Origin: Opitutales bacterium
GTDB taxonomy: Bacteria > Verrucomicrobiota > Verrucomicrobiia > Opitutales > Oceanipulchritudinaceae
Assembly: GCA_007123395.1 (NCBI GenBank)
Contig: SKLD01000491.1
Span: 1 to 28,847, forward strand
Direction of reading: 5' to 3'
Length of the DNA: 28,847 nucleotides
A model generated the notes under the pieces. The model had not been told where the DNA came from and did not search any database. It saw nothing but the letters and a program-made list of their open reading frames with translations. Both the position numbers and the translations under genes were made by a program. Every line of letters begins with the position of its first letter. Position 1 is the first letter of the stretch. Positions 22,566 to 28,847 of this stretch are shown here, piece by piece.

Positions 22566-23870
22566 TCACCCTGCTTTCGGCAGCGGACGGTCTTCGGCGA
22601 CGAGACCGGGCAACATGAGTTGACCGTCATCCCTTGCCACCGGCAGAGTGCCGCCGTGCAAGATGACGGCCATCGCTTTGGCGATCCGCTCGACCACCGG
22701 CACGACGACGCTGTTACCGAACTGGCGGTAGGCCTGGGTATCGCTCACGGGGATGCGAAAAGAGTCGGGGAAGCCCATGATACGGGCACATTCACGCGGC
22801 GTCAGCCGCCGCGGATTCCCGCGTCGCTGCCGTATTAGGATTTCGCTGCCGTCTTTGTGGTAGCGGGCGGAGAGCGTGCGGGCGACATCATTCGGCCCGA
22901 AGACCGAGCAGCCGAAGCCGTTGCCTTTGGCGCGGTGCTTTTCCGCGTACGCCTTGAGGTAACCCCACAGGTGGTCGGAGAGAGTGTATTTGCCGCCCAC
23001 TACAGTGCGGCCGCCTTTCTTTTCGGTAAACGGAGGTTCCTCCGTTTCGTCCTCACGGTGGAGCACCGCGGCGAGGCGCGGGCCGTCTTCCCGCCGGGGC
23101 AGACCGACCCCGTCCCAATCGAACACCTCGCCGTCCCGGAATCCGACAATGAAAATGCGTTCCCGGTGCTGGGGAACAAGACACGCCGCGTCAACAACCC
23201 GCTCCATGACTGTATAACCAAGCTCGTCCCGCAGCGTGCGCAGAATCACCTGAAAGGTCTTCCCGCGGTCATGGCTCTTCAGGTTCTTCACGTTTTCGAG
23301 AAGAAACGCCGCGGGACGGCGCGCTTTGAGAATCCGCGCGATGTCAAAGAACAAGGTTCCTTGTGTCTCGTCGAGAAACCCGTGCTTGCGCCCGAGACTG
23401 TTTTTTTTGCTCACGCCCGCGAGACTGAACGGCTGGCACGGAAACCCGGCCACGAGCACGTCATGCGGCGGAATCTCATCGGCAGGCACCTGCGTGATAT
23501 CGCCCCGGATCGCATGGGTGTCCGCATGATTCGCCCGGTACGTCTGGCAGGAAAAGCGGTCCCACTCGGAGGTGAAAACACACTGGCCGCCCGCCGCCTC
23601 CATCCCGAGACGCGTGCCCCCGATACCCGCGAAGAGATCGATGAAGGAAAACTTCCGTCCATACCGCGCGGCCGGAGGATCTTCCGCAACCGCTCCTGCG
23701 AAGGCCTGCCCGTTGAGCAGCTCTTTCAAAGCGATCAAAGCTACCTTCGGCACCTTGCCCGACTTCTCCCACCGCCGGATCGTGCGGATGTCTTTGGAAA
23801 GAAACTCCGCGATCCGCTCTTGGCCAAAGATCGTCCGCGCGCGGAAAAACACCTCAGAAGACGGATTCAT
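22566..23870 (-). CDS. DNA (cytosine-5) methyltransferase, Dcm/EcoRII/SsoII group, with N-terminal HTH
   Basis: A 434-residue C5 methyltransferase. Motif I is DLFAGIGG (78-85), the catalytic loop GFPCQPFS has C145, motif VI is ENV (192-194), motif VIII is QHRER, and motif X is QFGNSVVVPV. The target region KGNGFG...VARTLSARYHKDGSEIL and PRRLTPRECARIMGF is very close to E. coli Dcm, pointing to CCWGG or CCNGG-type targets. The first ~55 residues (GQERIAEFLSKDIRTIRRWEKSG) look like an HTH domain, as in M.EcoRII and M.SsoII, where it represses the enzyme's own gene. ATG 23870 gives this layout; a TTG at 23975 would add 35 unlike residues. It protects DNA from the nuclease gene just upstream. Confidence 0.93.
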   Translation of the reverse strand: MNPSSEVFFRARTIFGQERIAEFLSKDIRTIRRWEKSGKVPKVALIALKELLNGQAFAGAVAEDPPAARYGRKFSFIDLFAGIGGTRLGMEAAGGQCVFTSEWDRFSCQTYRANHADTHAIRGDITQVPADEIPPHDVLVAGFPCQPFSLAGVSKKNSLGRKHGFLDETQGTLFFDIARILKARRPAAFLLENVKNLKSHDRGKTFQVILRTLRDELGYTVMERVVDAACLVPQHRERIFIVGFRDGEVFDWDGVGLPRREDGPRLAAVLHREDETEEPPFTEKKGGRTVVGGKYTLSDHLWGYLKAYAEKHRAKGNGFGCSVFGPNDVARTLSARYHKDGSEILIRQRRGNPRRLTPRECARIMGFPDSFRIPVSDTQAYRQFGNSVVVPVVERIAKAMAVILHGGTLPVARDDGQLMLPGLVAEDRPLPKAG

Positions 23871-23872
23871 TA

Positions 23873-23887
23873 CGGTCAAAATGTCCG
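23873..23887 (-). promoter_or_regulatory. Candidate autoregulatory operator of the methyltransferase gene
   Basis: CGGACATTTTGACCG on the minus strand is an interrupted palindrome (CGGnCA-nnn-TGnCCG), two bases in front of the methyltransferase ATG. Methyltransferases of the SsoII/EcoRII group with an N-terminal HTH bind short palindromes in their own promoter region, so a site here is expected. No other control gene is present. Confidence 0.4.
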
Positions 23888-23976
23888 GTTTTTCACCCGG
23901 ATCAAGCGGAAAGAGCCGACAGTTGTATTTGCCCGCGTTCGGATACGGTTCGCCGGAAAGCGCGGGACCGGGCAAA

Positions 23977-25281
23977 TCACAAATCCACCGTCTCCAAGCG
24001 GGCGTAGAGAACGCCGATTTCCTTCGAAGCGATGCGGAACTGGCTCCGCCGCTTTACGTGCGGCCGCGTCGAAGCCTCCTCAAGTTTGATTCCCGGATCG
24101 TAATACACCGCGCCGCAGGCCAAGCCCGCGAGCAACCGCAAGGGATCCGTCTCTTCCGCGAGACGGATCCGCGGTCCGTAGGCATACTGCCACTCAGGCG
24201 CGGTCCGCCGCATCGAAGGCACATACACCGCCTTCGAGTGCTTTCGCGACCAATGCGACAACAATCCGCTGAAGGCCCACTCGGCCGCGACATTCCCGGT
24301 GGCGTCGACAAGGGCGAGGCTACCCGTCGCATCCGCAAGCTTTCCGCGCTCCCTGTCGTAGCCGGCCAGCTCCATCCGCAGACCCGTCGTGGAATGGCGG
24401 TGCCCCACGCGGTGGATGCCCCCGAAATTCCAACGGTCCCGCACCCCTCTCTTATCCGGATAGCCATACGCGCGGATAAACGCCTCCACCCCCTCGCGCT
24501 TGTAGAATCCGCCGGTAGGCTCGGGAGTCATCAGGGTGATCGCCCCGCCGGGACTGCCAAAGGCAGGCACCGCATGCTGCTTGACCTCCCAACCCAGAAA
24601 ATCCGGCTCCGCAAAACTGTTCTTCGGGATATTGAGTTCCGCCTCCAGCGTGAACCCGCCGCACTGGGGGGCGCGGCAGGGACGGAGCCTGCCGTCCGTG
24701 CCGAGTTGCTTCGACTCAATCCATCCCGCGCGGTGGATTCGCCCCAGCTCGGCCAGTAGAAGTTCCCGCGGGTCGGCAGGTCCCGCCCGCTCATCAAGCG
24801 GGAGCACCGAGAAGACCCCCTCCGTCCGCAGTATGTCCGTGCCTTCGATCTCATTGACCACTGCGGAGCCGGGTCCTGCCGCAAAACCGAGGATCCGCCG
24901 GGCCGCCGTCACACCGAGAAAGAGGACGCGCCCTCGCATACGCCCCGCCATGAACGCGGAAGGCGCTGTCGCGCACCCTTTCAAGAATCCGGAAAAACGA
25001 ACCTCCGGATACTGCGGATACAGGATCATCTTCGCGTGCGGCGCGGTCACTGCCGAACCGTCTTCCGCAAGCCACGCGAAATCGAGCCCGGCCACAAAAA
25101 TGGATTTCGTCGCGTCCGCGGAGGCCTCAATTCCCCGATTGGGCAGAATGTTCAAAGAGCCAAAGCCCGTCCCGAAATACACTTGGTTCTTCGAGTTGTC
25201 GTTCTCCGCGAGGGGCTTCGCATACAGCCTCACTGCTCCCGCCGCCCGGAACATTGCCTTCAGTTCGGATAGATTTACCAC
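23977..25281 (-). CDS. MvaI/BcnI-family type II restriction endonuclease
   Basis: A 434-residue protein. The catalytic core is GGFTLEAELNIPKNS followed by AEPDFLGWEVKQH, giving E213, D227, E232 and K234 in the E...D-x4-E-x-K arrangement of MvaI, which cuts CCWGG (BcnI cuts CCSGG) as a monomer. The protein is much longer than MvaI (about 246 residues): some 190 residues precede the core and are of unknown role, with hydrophobic beta-strand-like segments. The start is GTG at 25281 (MVNLSELKAMF), with GGGAAGG about eleven bases ahead. It lies upstream of the Dcm-like methyltransferase on the same strand with 106 bases between, a nuclease-first order. The pair forms a type II restriction-modification system set between ffh and the M16/waaA genes. 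Confidence 0.9.
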   Translation of the reverse strand: MVNLSELKAMFRAAGAVRLYAKPLAENDNSKNQVYFGTGFGSLNILPNRGIEASADATKSIFVAGLDFAWLAEDGSAVTAPHAKMILYPQYPEVRFSGFLKGCATAPSAFMAGRMRGRVLFLGVTAARRILGFAAGPGSAVVNEIEGTDILRTEGVFSVLPLDERAGPADPRELLLAELGRIHRAGWIESKQLGTDGRLRPCRAPQCGGFTLEAELNIPKNSFAEPDFLGWEVKQHAVPAFGSPGGAITLMTPEPTGGFYKREGVEAFIRAYGYPDKRGVRDRWNFGGIHRVGHRHSTTGLRMELAGYDRERGKLADATGSLALVDATGNVAAEWAFSGLLSHWSRKHSKAVYVPSMRRTAPEWQYAYGPRIRLAEETDPLRLLAGLACGAVYYDPGIKLEEASTRPHVKRRSQFRIASKEIGVLYARLETVDL

Positions 25282-25312
25282 GCGCCCGGTAACCTTCCCA
25301 ATTGCCGTGGAA

Positions 25313-25353
25313 ATGTAAAGAAAACAAAGCCCCCAGTGTGCGCGTATCTGGGC
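25313..25353 (-). terminator. Intrinsic terminator after the M16 protease gene
   Basis: On the minus strand GCCCAG (25348-25353) pairs with CTGGG-GGC (25329-25336, small bulge), followed by a T-rich run TTTGTTTTCTTT (25314-25328). It lies about 15 bases after the protease stop and before the nuclease gene, separating the two transcripts. Confidence 0.5.
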
Positions 25354-25367
25354 GCGCGGGCGTCCTC

Positions 25368-28256
25368 CTACTCTTCCTCGCGCCCCGCTTCCCCATCATC
25401 CATCGGCTCCGGCACGATGCGGACGAAGATGCGGTCATCGGTGAGGTATTCGCGGGCGAGCGCCTCGACTTCACCGCGCGTGATGGCGGGATAGTCGGTG
25501 AAAAGCGTGCGCGCCCAGTCGAGTTGGCGCGGATGCTCGCGGGCGCCGAGGAGAACAGTGCCGAGCCAGTAAGGGTTGGAACGGGCTTGGTTTTCGAGAC
25601 TGCGTATCCGCGGATTGAGGACGCGCTCGAATTCGTCCTCGTCGATGCCATCTTCAACTATGGAAGTAGCAATGTCGTGGAGGATTTCCCCGACGAGGTC
25701 GAGGCGCCCGGCGTCGACATTGACGATGGCGGTAATATGGCCCATGCCGTCGAAGACGCGGCTGGCGTCATGGTAGGCAAAAGGTGAATACGCCTCGCCC
25801 AGCTCGTTGCGGATGCGTACGCGTATGCGTTCGTTAACGACGCCGGAAAGGACGGCAAGCCGCCGCGCCTTACGGACGTCGTCTGTGTCATCCGTGACCC
25901 AATACATGACCCCGCGCGCCTGCGGGATGGATGTGCGGTAGGTGAAGGTCTCCTCCGCCGGTCCGCGGAGCAGATCCACCTTGCGGGCGCCATCGGGGAC
26001 GATCTTTTCCGCCTCGCGCGGCGACAGGGCGCCGAAAGTCCGCTGCACAGCCTCAACCACTTCATCGGGTTCGAAATCGCCGACGACCGCGATCTCCAGC
26101 GCCGACGAGGCGAGCGCCCCGGCCATCCACTCGCTCACGGCCTCCGTGGAATGACGCTCCAGCTGGTCACGCGGCGGGATGCCGAAGCGGAAGTCGTCGT
26201 TGACGAGGAAGCGTTCGACGCGCGAGCGCATGACCCCGTCGACAGTGTGGTTCACCTGCTGGTAGATCTGCGGGATGACCTGCCGGAAGCGCCGCTCCGC
26301 CTCCGGACGAAAGCCGGGAGCGAGGATATGCGCGGCCATGAGGGCGAGCTGGTCTTCGAGGTCGCGCGGGGTCGTCGTGCCGGAGAGGACGAAGGCGTCG
26401 TCGCCCACGCTGAAGTCTATCCCCACCGTCTTGCCTGCGAAGAGTGTTTCCAGCTCGTCAGCGCTGTGCGCCTCAAGGGCGCCGGGCACGAAAATGTAAC
26501 TGGCGAAGAAGTCGAGCCCCTCCTGCTCCGGTGCGAGACCGAGACGCCCCTTGCCGAAGCGAGCGCCGACACGCACCCGGTTGCGCTCAAAGTCCGTGCG
26601 CTTGAGGTTGAGCACAACGTTGTTGGCGAAGACGACCTGCTCGGCGTCGAGGTCCTCCAGTTCGCGCCGCTCCACGATGGCGGAGGGCTCGCCGATTACG
26701 GCGTAGGCGAAATCGTCGGCAATGAAATCCTCCGGCGGCTCGACCTCCTTGCCGTGGCTCGCCCGGAACACGGTGCGCATGCGCTTGTAGGCCTCGTCGA
26801 TCTCTTCCTCGGACTCCATGCGGACGAGCCGGTCGCCGGTCTGCGCCCAAAGGTCGACCAGCGCGGCATGCACCGTCTCCGGCGTGGCCTCGTCGAGCAC
26901 GCGGCGGGCGAGTTCGAGGTTCTGATCGGGGCTGGTGAAGACGCGGTCGAGGCTCACGGCGCGCACGAGGGCATCGGCGAGGGCGCGCGACTCGCGGGAC
27001 TCCGCTTGGGCGGCGGCGCGCTCGTAGCTGTTGAGCACATTGGCGCGAGCGACGGCCAACTCGCTTTCCAGGAACCCGTGCTCGAGGGCGCGGCGCTTTT
27101 CGAGGACGATCCGCTCCAGCGCTTTTTCCCATGTCTCCGGGCGGGTCGTCGCCTGGAGTCCGGCGAACTCCGCGAAATCGAGAAAAGAATAGGCGTAGGC
27201 CCCGGCGGAGGCAAAAGGAGCGTCCTCGGACCGCGCGATCATCTCGAAGCGGCGGTTGAGGATGGCCGTGGCGAGATCGCGCAGGATGCCGGCTTCGCGC
27301 GTCCCGCGGGTGTCGCCGGCATCGTCCTGTTCCCACACGGTGAAGACATTCACCTGCGTGCTGCCCAACTCGGGATCATGGTAAAACCGGTAGGCCTCGC
27401 CCTGCGGGAGGATGCTGCCGCGGGACGGTTCCTGCAGCGGGTCCGGATTGGGCTCGGCATCGCCGAAAAACTCTTCAATCAGGGAAACCGCGTCGTCGGG
27501 ATCGATATCGCCCACAACGACGACGGCGAACCGGTCCACCGTGTACCACCGCTCGTAAAAGCGGCGCATGTCCCCGTGGTCCATCGTGCGGATGGCTTCC
27601 TCCGTCCCGATCGGAAAGCGCAGCCGGAACGGCGAATAGGGAAAGGCAAAATCGTAGACGTCCTGGATGGACCGGAACGAGGCGGAATCGCGGTCGCGCT
27701 TTTCCGCAAGGATCACCCCCCGCTCCGACTCCGCCTCCTCTTCGAGAATGAGCATCCCGTCAGCGTAGTCGCGCAGGGCAAGAAAGGCTGGGCGGATGAG
27801 AGCGTCCTCCGCCTCCGGCACTTCAAACTTGTAGACGGTCTCGTGAAAACTCGTGTGCGCGTTGGTGTCCGGCCCGAAGGCCATGCCCAGGCGCTGCCCC
27901 AGCTCGATCATCTCACCGGGCGAGAAATGAGTCGTCCCTTTGAAGCCCATGTGCTCAAGGTAGTGCGCCATGCCACGCTCGGCATCCTCCTCCATAAGGC
28001 TGCCCACCTCCACGAGAAGACGCAGGCTCACCCGCTTGGGCGGCTCGCTGTTGGGCATCACGGCGAAGCGAAGACCGTTGTCGAGCACGCCGAAGCGCAC
28101 CGCCGGGTCGGCATCGAGATCGCTGCCCTCGTGTGCCCACGGCCGCGCCTCGCCGCCGAAAACAGCACCTGTTAAGAGAATCCCCGCGAAGGCACCCACG
28201 AAAACCGCTTTGACCTTGTTTGCGCCGAAGCGTCCTACCATCGTTCTATAATTCAT
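25368..28256 (-). CDS. M16 family zinc metalloprotease (PqqL-like), exported
   Basis: A 962-residue protein with a signal peptide (about 15-37, VKAVFVGAFAGILLTGAVFGGEA; no lipobox Cys). The N-terminal M16 domain has the inverted zinc motif H98-Y-L-E101-H102 and the distal ligand E178 in ESERGVIL, 76 residues after H102, as the family requires, so it should be active. A second, inactive M16 half follows (from about 510), as in PqqL/pitrilysin-type single-chain enzymes, giving a clamshell that degrades short peptides, here in the periplasm. ATG 28256 gives the longest form; ATG 28241 is possible and leaves the signal peptide intact. Its start is one base from the divergent waaA start. The C-terminus is acidic (MDDGEAGREEE). 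Confidence 0.95.
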   Translation of the reverse strand: MNYRTMVGRFGANKVKAVFVGAFAGILLTGAVFGGEARPWAHEGSDLDADPAVRFGVLDNGLRFAVMPNSEPPKRVSLRLLVEVGSLMEEDAERGMAHYLEHMGFKGTTHFSPGEMIELGQRLGMAFGPDTNAHTSFHETVYKFEVPEAEDALIRPAFLALRDYADGMLILEEEAESERGVILAEKRDRDSASFRSIQDVYDFAFPYSPFRLRFPIGTEEAIRTMDHGDMRRFYERWYTVDRFAVVVVGDIDPDDAVSLIEEFFGDAEPNPDPLQEPSRGSILPQGEAYRFYHDPELGSTQVNVFTVWEQDDAGDTRGTREAGILRDLATAILNRRFEMIARSEDAPFASAGAYAYSFLDFAEFAGLQATTRPETWEKALERIVLEKRRALEHGFLESELAVARANVLNSYERAAAQAESRESRALADALVRAVSLDRVFTSPDQNLELARRVLDEATPETVHAALVDLWAQTGDRLVRMESEEEIDEAYKRMRTVFRASHGKEVEPPEDFIADDFAYAVIGEPSAIVERRELEDLDAEQVVFANNVVLNLKRTDFERNRVRVGARFGKGRLGLAPEQEGLDFFASYIFVPGALEAHSADELETLFAGKTVGIDFSVGDDAFVLSGTTTPRDLEDQLALMAAHILAPGFRPEAERRFRQVIPQIYQQVNHTVDGVMRSRVERFLVNDDFRFGIPPRDQLERHSTEAVSEWMAGALASSALEIAVVGDFEPDEVVEAVQRTFGALSPREAEKIVPDGARKVDLLRGPAEETFTYRTSIPQARGVMYWVTDDTDDVRKARRLAVLSGVVNERIRVRIRNELGEAYSPFAYHDASRVFDGMGHITAIVNVDAGRLDLVGEILHDIATSIVEDGIDEDEFERVLNPRIRSLENQARSNPYWLGTVLLGAREHPRQLDWARTLFTDYPAITRGEVEALAREYLTDDRIFVRIVPEPMDDGEAGREEE
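28247..28252 (+). promoter_or_regulatory. Perfect -10 box TATAAT just in front of waaA
   Basis: TATAAT lies inside the first codons of the M16 gene on the opposite strand and ends five bases before the waaA GTG at 28258. A start of transcription at the usual distance would fall on or near the GTG, giving a leaderless mRNA. A well-placed -35 box is not seen (TTGACC at 28210 and TTGTTT at 28216 are too far). Confidence 0.35.
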
Positions 28257-28257
28257 C

Positions 28258-28847
28258 GTGATCTGGTTGTATCGAATTTGTTTTCTTCCCGCCCTTGTTT
28301 TGGCCCTCCCCTACTACGCGTGGAGGATGTGGCGACGCGGCGGATACCAAACCGGCTTTCTAAACCGATTCGGCTTTTTCCGCAAGCTTCCGTCCCCCGC
28401 TCCGGGGGTCAAACGAATTTGGCTCCAAGCGGTCAGTGTGGGCGAGCTTCTCGCTGCCGCGCCCCTCATCCAGCGCCTCCGCGCCGCCGGGCACGAGGTC
28501 GTCCTCACCACCACCACAAGCACCGGCTACGCCCTCGCCCGCCGCCGCCACGCGGAGGACGCCGTGCTCACGGGCGTCTTTCCGCTCGATTTTTGGGCGA
28601 CCAGCTCGCTCGCGTGGCGGCGCCTGCGCCCGGACGCCGTCATCCTCTTCGAGAGCGAACTATGGCCCGAGCACTTGCACCAAGCCGGGCGCCGCGGCGT
28701 CCCCGTATATCTCGTCAACGCCCGCCTCTCCGAGCGTTCCTTTCACCGCTACCGCCGCCTGCGCGCCCTCGCCCGCCCGCTCCTGCGCCCGCTCACCACC
28801 GTCCTCGCCGCCAGCCCGACGGACGAGCAGCGCCACCGCCGCCTGCG
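28258..28847 (+). CDS. waaA: 3-deoxy-D-manno-octulosonic acid (Kdo) transferase, 5' part
   Basis: 196 full codons are visible before the window ends. The start is GTG 28258, giving MIWLYRICFLPALVLALPYYAWRM, the N-terminal membrane anchor typical of WaaA/KdtA. Then come FLNRFGFF, RIWLQAVSVGELLAA (with the catalytic-base Glu of the SVGE motif), TTTTSTGYALA, GVFPLDF, ILFESELWPE and YLVNARLSERS, all family landmarks. The enzyme adds Kdo to lipid A precursor at the inner-membrane cytoplasmic face, so the organism makes LPS. The gene is divergent from the M16 protease, with only one base between the two start codons. The C-terminal nucleotide-sugar-binding domain is outside the window. Confidence 0.92.
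   Translation, partial: MIWLYRICFLPALVLALPYYAWRMWRRGGYQTGFLNRFGFFRKLPSPAPGVKRIWLQAVSVGELLAAAPLIQRLRAAGHEVVLTTTTSTGYALARRRHAEDAVLTGVFPLDFWATSSLAWRRLRPDAVILFESELWPEHLHQAGRRGVPVYLVNARLSERSFHRYRRLRALARPLLRPLTTVLAASPTDEQRHRRL

Noticed and set aside
26151..28175. 674-codon plus-strand open frame
   Set aside because: It is the antisense of the M16 protease gene, whose zinc motif and domain order are clear; long antisense frames are expected in GC-rich codon-biased DNA.
1..28847. CRISPR arrays, tRNA, rRNA, tmRNA and 4.5S RNA genes
   Set aside because: No spaced direct repeats, T-loop-like GGTTCGAATCC or SRP RNA core (AGGTCAGG...GGAAGCAGC) were seen on either strand by eye; a covariance search would be needed to exclude diverged forms.

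Overview
The window reads as a chromosomal segment of a GC-rich, LPS-bearing Gram-negative bacterium, most likely a verrucomicrobium (Opitutae-like; inference). The reasons are a very large pilin-like protein of the Verru_Chthon cassette A type, a kinase-like/PEGA/sulfatase-modifying-factor fusion as found in PVC bacteria, REP-associated (Y1/HUH) transposases, and waaA for LPS Kdo transfer. Many confident first genes of transcripts (gap, pgk, ffh, rapA, doxX-like) show no recognisable Shine-Dalgarno sequence, whereas a coupled downstream gene at 4977 has a good one.

Layout. 1-343: 5' part of a REP-associated transposase (minus strand), cut by the window edge. 445-3724: glycolytic genes gap > pgk > tpiA on the minus strand, with a good intrinsic terminator between gap and pgk. 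3725-4272: gene-free stretch holding a gap leader hairpin, GC-rich nested inverted repeats and a decayed third transposase start. 4273-7766: a 930-residue pilin-like surface/secretion protein translationally coupled to a small exported protein (minus). 8059-11405 (plus): a DoxX-like membrane protein and rapA, a full-length SNF2-type RNA polymerase recycling ATPase. 11409-12503 (minus): yqgE/algH and a dCMP deaminase family gene. 12504-13134: gene-free, with a 104-nt imperfect inverted repeat and an AT-rich repeat-bearing part. 13135-16146: pseudokinase-TM-PEGA-FGE-like fusion. 16250-17958: compact clpS > DUF2017-like > amidohydrolase operon. 17991-18206: a small tail-anchored-looking membrane protein. 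18384-19391: a complete REP-associated transposase (plus), followed by a nested inverted repeat. 19591-20598: LuxR-type regulator. 20676-22061: ffh. 22152-22508: orphan hypothetical. 22566-25281: a type II restriction-modification system (Dcm-like C5 methyltransferase with N-terminal HTH, MvaI/BcnI-family nuclease). 25368-28256: M16 zinc protease. 28258 to the end: divergent waaA, truncated by the window.

How the parts relate. The housekeeping genes (glycolysis, SRP, Clp adaptor, LPS) are interrupted by accessory material: transposase copies and their flanking repeat element, and the restriction-modification pair inserted between ffh and the M16/waaA block. The least ordinary items are (i) a short AT-rich element found in front of both transposases, in front of a transposase relic, and alone at 12912-12960; (ii) the catalytically dead kinase fused to a cysteine-less FGE-like domain; (iii) an interrupted palindrome five bases in front of the methyltransferase start, matching the expectation that its HTH domain autoregulates; (iv) the 12565-12668 inverted repeat; (v) the M16/waaA divergent starts separated by one base. 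No tRNA, rRNA or CRISPR array was seen, and none of these proves a wholly new system.
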